From assembly GCF_016125575.1 (NCBI RefSeq), contig NZ_WGLM01000002.1:434001-498000 (forward strand): a stretch of 64,000 nucleotides of DNA, read 5' to 3'. Under the pieces are notes generated by a model, which was not told the origin of the DNA, made no database searches, and was given only the letters and a program-made list of their open reading frames with translations. The stretch comes from Limimaricola sp. GTDB lineage: Bacteria > Pseudomonadota > Alphaproteobacteria > Rhodobacterales > Rhodobacteraceae. Position numbers and translations under genes: made by a program. This document shows, piece by piece, positions 60,519 to 64,000 of this stretch. Every line of letters begins with the position of its first letter. Within the stretch, counting starts at the first letter, position 1.

Positions 60519-60542
60519 TTTATTGATTGATGAGTCAATAAA
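60519..60542. promoter_or_regulatory. candidate BetI operator
   Basis: TTTATTGA (60519-60526) and TCAATAAA (60535-60542) form a perfect dyad with an 8-nt spacer. It lies 30 nt before the choX ATG and 42 nt before betI, in the only gap between the divergent transcripts. The TTGA/TCAA core resembles known BetI sites. Confidence 0.7.
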
Positions 60543-60583
60543 AACCACCTAAGAGTTTTTAGCAATCAGTTTTCGGGGACATC

Positions 60584-61171
60584 ATGCCCAAGCTCGGGAT
60601 GGAGCCTATACGCCGTGCGGCGCTTGTCAAAGCGACGATCGACGAGATCGGCGCGGTGGGCAATCTCGACGTGACGGTGGCGCGCATCGCCAAGCGCGCG
60701 GGGATGTCTTCGGCGCTGGCGCATCACTATTTCGGCGGCAAGGAACAGATATTTCTCGCCGCGATGCGCCATACGCTGACGCTTTACGGGGCCGAGGTGC
60801 GCGGCGCGCTCAGCATGGCGCAGGGGCCGCGCGCGCGGGTCGAGGCGGTGATCCGCGCCGGGTTCACCCGCGCCAACTTCCGGCGCGAAGTGGTAGCGGC
60901 ATGGCTGAATTTCTACGTGTTGGCCCAGACCCTGCCCGAAGCGCAGCGCCTGCTGACCGTTTATCAGGGGCGTCTGCAATCGAACCTGACCCATGATCTG
61001 CGCAAGCTGGTCGGATCCCGCGCGCCCGATGTTGCCTTCCGCCTGGCCGGGTTGATCGACGGTCTTTACCTGCGCCAGGCGCTGGGCACCGTGCTGCCCC
61101 GGAACGAGGCGGTGGCCGATCAGGTTATCGCGCTTCTGGACCTCGAGATTACGAAAGGCCCCGCGACGTGA
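60584..61171 (+). CDS. betI: TetR-family choline-responsive repressor BetI
   Basis: A 195-residue TetR regulator. The N-terminal HTH is VTVARIAKRAGMSSALAHHYF, preceded by PIRRAALVKATIDEIGAVG as in BetI. It represses the bet and cho genes until choline binds. It overlaps betC by 4 nt. Confidence 0.93.
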   Translation: MPKLGMEPIRRAALVKATIDEIGAVGNLDVTVARIAKRAGMSSALAHHYFGGKEQIFLAAMRHTLTLYGAEVRGALSMAQGPRARVEAVIRAGFTRANFRREVVAAWLNFYVLAQTLPEAQRLLTVYQGRLQSNLTHDLRKLVGSRAPDVAFRLAGLIDGLYLRQALGTVLPRNEAVADQVIALLDLEITKGPAT

Positions 61172-62676
61172 CAGCCCCAAACTTTCTTGTCATCATGGTT
61201 GATCAGCTGAACGGCACGCTGTTTCCGGACGGTCCGGTCGCGTGGCTTCATGCGCCCAATCTGCGTGCTCTGGCGGCCCGGTCGGCCCGCTTTGCCACGA
61301 CCTATACCGCCTCGCCGCTTTGCGCCCCTGCGCGCGCCTCGTTCATGGCGGGGCAGTTGCCCAGCCGCACGGGCGTCTATGACAACGCGGCCGAGTTCGC
61401 CTCGTCGATCCCGACTTTCGCGCACCATTTGCGCCGTGCGGGTTATCGCACCTGCCTGTCAGGCAAGATGCATTTCGTCGGCCCCGACCAGTTGCACGGG
61501 TTTGAAGAGCGGCTGACCACGGACATCTACCCGGCCGATTTCGGCTGGACGCCGGACTATCGCAAGCCCGGCGAGCGGATCGACTGGTGGTATCACAACC
61601 TCGGCTCGGTCACCGGGGCGGGCGTGGCCGAGATCACTAACCAGATGGAATATGACGACGAGGTCGCGCACAACGCGATGGCGCGGCTTTACGACCTGTC
61701 GCGCGGGCAGGATGCGCGGCCGTGGTGCCTGACAGTCAGCTTCACCCATCCGCATGACCCCTATGTCGCGCGAAAGCAGTTCTGGGATCTTTACGAAGAC
61801 TGCGAACATCTGGAACCCGAAGTCGGATCAATTGACTATTCCGAACAAGATCCGCATTCAAAGCGGCTTCTGGATGCCTGCGACTATCGGAAATTCAACA
61901 TTACACCAGAAAACGTCCGCCGCAGCCGTCGCGCCTATTTCGCCAATATCTCGTACCTTGATGACAAGATCGGACAGATCCTGAAGGTGCTGAACGATAC
62001 AAGGCAGGAGGCGACGATCCTCTTCGTGTCCGATCACGGCGACATGCTGGGCGCGCGGGGGCTGTGGTTCAAGATGTCCTTCTTCGACGGTTCGGCGCGC
62101 GTGCCGCTGATGATCGCCTCGCCCGATCTGCCGGCCGGCCGGATCGACATGCCGGTCTCGACCCTCGATGTTTGCCCGACGCTGTGCGACCTCGCCGGCG
62201 TCAGCATGGATGCGGTGATGCCTTGGACCGACGGCCAATCGCTTGTGCCGCTGGCCTGCGGTACAGGCGACAGGGACACCGTGCCGATGGAATACGCCGC
62301 CGAAGGCAGCGAGGCGCCGCTGGTCGCCCTGCGCGACGGGCGTTGGAAATACGTGGCTTGCACGCTCGACCCCGAACAGCTGTTTGACATGGAAGCCGAC
62401 CCGCACGAGCTGCACAACCTCGCTGCTGATCCGGCACATGCCGAAACGCTGGCCCGTCTGCGCAAGATGGCCGAGACGCGCTGGAGCCTGCCCGCCTTCG
62501 ACGCCGACGTGCGCGAAAGCCAGGCGCGCCGCTGGGTCGTCTACGAGGCGTTGCGCAACGGCGCCTATTTCCCGTGGGATTTCCAGCCGCTGCAAAAAGC
62601 GTCGGAACGCTACATGCGCAACCACATGGACCTTAACGTTCTTGAGGAAAATCAACGTTTTCCCCGAGGCGAATAA
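61168..62676 (+). CDS. betC: choline-sulfatase BetC
   Basis: A 502-residue type I sulfatase that releases choline from choline-O-sulfate. The formylglycine site is ASPLCAPARASFMAG, with Cys as the residue to be converted. Metal-site motifs include FLVIMVDQLNGTLF at the N-terminus and VSDHGDMLGARGLWFK. The C-terminal RYMRNHMDLNVLEENQRFP matches BetC. GTG start overlaps betI (GTGA). Confidence 0.93.
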   Translation: MTAPNFLVIMVDQLNGTLFPDGPVAWLHAPNLRALAARSARFATTYTASPLCAPARASFMAGQLPSRTGVYDNAAEFASSIPTFAHHLRRAGYRTCLSGKMHFVGPDQLHGFEERLTTDIYPADFGWTPDYRKPGERIDWWYHNLGSVTGAGVAEITNQMEYDDEVAHNAMARLYDLSRGQDARPWCLTVSFTHPHDPYVARKQFWDLYEDCEHLEPEVGSIDYSEQDPHSKRLLDACDYRKFNITPENVRRSRRAYFANISYLDDKIGQILKVLNDTRQEATILFVSDHGDMLGARGLWFKMSFFDGSARVPLMIASPDLPAGRIDMPVSTLDVCPTLCDLAGVSMDAVMPWTDGQSLVPLACGTGDRDTVPMEYAAEGSEAPLVALRDGRWKYVACTLDPEQLFDMEADPHELHNLAADPAHAETLARLRKMAETRWSLPAFDADVRESQARRWVVYEALRNGAYFPWDFQPLQKASERYMRNHMDLNVLEENQRFPRGE

Positions 62677-62679
62677 CCG

Positions 62680-62701
62680 CTTCATCTTGCTCCAAATACT
62701 C
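62680..62701 (-). repeat. dispersed intergenic repeat, copy D
   Basis: On the minus strand it begins GAGTATTT and ends CAAGATGAAG. It lies between betC and betB, and the attached GC hairpin segment CGCCGGAGGCG (62705-62715) supplies the ribosome binding site GGAGG of betB. Confidence 0.78.
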
Positions 62702-62718
62702 CCCCGCCGGAGGCGCTC

Positions 62719-64000
62719 ATGCCCTATCCCACACAACCCACCGCCAGTCATTTCATCGACGGCGCCTATGTCGAGGACGCCGGGGGCGAGGTGATCGAGG
62801 TCGTCTATCCTGCGACCGGCGCAGTCATCGCGCGGCTGCATTCCGCGACCCCGGCGATCATCGACCGGGCGCTGGATGCGGCCGCCCGCGCACAAGCCGA
62901 ATGGGCGACCTGGACCGGCACCCAGCGTGGGCGTGTCCTCCGACGCGCCGCCGACATCATGCGCGCCCGCAACCGCGATCTGTCGGTTCTCGAAACCTAC
63001 GACACCGGCAAACCACTGTCCGAAACGCTGGTGGCTGATGCCACCTCGGCCGCCGATGCGCTGGAATATTTCGGCGGCCTCGCCGGCAGCCTGACGGGCG
63101 AGCATATTCCGCTGGGCGGCGGCGATTTCGTCTATACCCGGCGCGAGCCCTTGGGCGTCTGCGTGGGCATCGGCGCGTGGAACTACCCCACCCAGATCGC
63201 CGCGTGGAAGGGCGCCCCGGCGCTCGCCTGCGGCAATGCGATGGTCTTCAAACCCTCTGAAATGACGCCGCTTTGCGCGCTGAAGGTGGCCGAGATCCTG
63301 CACGAGGCCGGCGCGCCGGCGGGGCTTTACAACGTGGTGCAGGGGATGGGCGCGGTGGGTGCGGCGCTGGTGACGGACCCGCGCGTGGCCAAGGTGTCGC
63401 TGACCGGGTCGGTGCCGACGGGGCGCAAGGTCTATGCCGCCGCCGCTGCCGAGATGAAGCATGTCACGATGGAACTGGGCGGCAAGTCGCCGCTGGTGAT
63501 CTTCGCCGATGCCGATCTCGACAGCGCCGTCTCGGGCGCGATCCTCGCCAATTTCTATTCCACCGGGCAGGTCTGTTCGAACGGCACGCGCGTCTTCGTT
63601 GAACGCTCCATCCGCCCGGCCTTTGTCGCCCGGATGATCGAGCGGCTGAACGCCGGCGTAGTGATGGGCGATCCGCTGGACGAGGCCACCAATTTCGGCC
63701 CGATGGCCAATGCCAAGCAACTCGCCATCGTCGAGGGCTACATCGCCAAGGGGCAGGCCGAGGGGGCAACGCTGGCCCATGGCGGCAAGCGGGTGGGCAA
63801 CGAGGGCTACTACATCGAGCCCACGATCTTTACCGACGTGACCGACGACATGACGATTGCGCGGGAAGAAATCTTCGGCCCCGTCCTGTCGGTGCTGGAT
63901 TTCGACACCGAGGAGGAGGCGCTGGCCCGTGCCAACGCGACGGAGTTCGGCCTGGCCGCGGGGGTGTTCACGCAGGACCTCACCCGCGCGCACCGGATGG
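62719..64000 (+). CDS. betB: betaine-aldehyde dehydrogenase BetB (partial, runs off the end)
   Basis: The first 427 codons of a betaine-aldehyde dehydrogenase, which oxidises betaine aldehyde to glycine betaine. Motifs include [20 protein letters not shown] (cofactor and substrate), the catalytic Glu in [12 protein letters not shown] and the catalytic Cys in [21 protein letters not shown] lies 5 nt before ATG 62719. The frame is open to the last base; about 55-60 C-terminal residues are missing. Choline dehydrogenase betA is the expected next gene. Confidence 0.93.
   Translation, partial: MPYPTQPTASHFIDGAYVEDAGGEVIEVVYPATGAVIARLHSATPAIIDRALDAAARAQAEWATWTGTQRGRVLRRAADIMRARNRDLSVLETYDTGKPLSETLVADATSAADALEYFGGLAGSLTGEHIPLGGGDFVYTRREPLGVCVGIGAWNYPTQIAAWKGAPALACGNAMVFKPSEMTPLCALKVAEILHEAGAPAGLYNVVQGMGAVGAALVTDPRVAKVSLTGSVPTGRKVYAAAAAEMKHVTMELGGKSPLVIFADADLDSAVSGAILANFYSTGQVCSNGTRVFVERSIRPAFVARMIERLNAGVVMGDPLDEATNFGPMANAKQLAIVEGYIAKGQAEGATLAHGGKRVGNEGYYIEPTIFTDVTDDMTIAREEIFGPVLSVLDFDTEEEALARANATEFGLAAGVFTQDLTRAHRM

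Noticed and set aside
61858-63993. 711-codon minus-strand frame
   Set aside because: Antisense to betC and betB, both of which carry catalytic motifs on the plus strand.

Overview
The window is high-GC DNA, densely coded on both strands, with short ATGA/GTGA overlaps inside operons and almost no mobile DNA. Gene content points to an alphaproteobacterium of the Rhodobacterales (Paracoccus/Rhodobacter/Roseobacter relatives). The evidence is DUF1127, DUF3572, DUF2927 and DUF983 proteins, a choXWV-betICB choline locus, TTGA-N6-TCAA (FNR-type) boxes, a cysteine-free L33, type A RNase P RNA, and a dispersed GAGTATTT...GAAG intergenic repeat that I recognise from this group. The species cannot be named from sequence alone. 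No tRNA, CRISPR array, prophage, insertion sequence or origin was seen.

Layout. 0-6 kb: fatty acid desaturase, NUDIX hydrolase and DUF983 protein; an EF-hand protein followed by an ECF sigma factor, a small membrane protein and a periplasmic metal-sensor-like protein; a PleD-like diguanylate cyclase whose receiver has lost its phosphorylation residues. 6-13.4 kb: DUF3572, a HAD phosphatase, a DsbA-like protein beside an MttB-family methyltransferase, HupE, PPK2, a flavin-dependent oxidoreductase gene broken by one amber codon, and an Xre-RES toxin-antitoxin pair with a clear operator. 13.4-19 kb: CMD-family protein, aldehyde dehydrogenase, and the zinc uptake locus znuA / zur-znuC-znuB around a palindromic Zur box.

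19-29 kb: D-aminoacyl-tRNA deacylase, sugar kinase, Hsp20 behind an FNR-type box, then a stress or membrane module (XpaC, TelA, DUF2927 lipoprotein, SPFH-GYF protein, GST, cytochrome b561-like protein, zinc-ribbon membrane protein) interrupted by one opposing HD-domain gene. 29-43 kb: housekeeping genes (RluB-type synthase, tadA, gatCA, RNase P RNA, rpmG) mixed with small regulators, acetyltransferases, a BI-1 family protein and hisN. 43-55 kb: 8-oxoguanine deaminase and guanine deaminase flanking a CAP-domain lipoprotein, mgtE, 5-formyl-THF cyclo-ligase, a TPC-type P1B ATPase with an FNR-type box, and an overlapping operon ymdB-eamA-eamA-SLC13. 55-64 kb: YebC, a NYN-domain protein, a DMT permease, and the choline locus: ABC importer choXWV diverging from betI-betC-betB across a candidate BetI operator. 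betB runs off the window.

How the genes work together. Choline and choline-O-sulfate are imported by ChoXWV, desulfated by BetC and oxidised toward glycine betaine; the BetB step is seen here and choline dehydrogenase is expected just beyond the end. Zur is encoded with the zinc importer it should repress. Two separate FNR-type boxes suggest that Hsp20 and a metal-export ATPase respond to low oxygen. The TelA/XpaC/SPFH/zinc-ribbon group is the least understood set of genes here.
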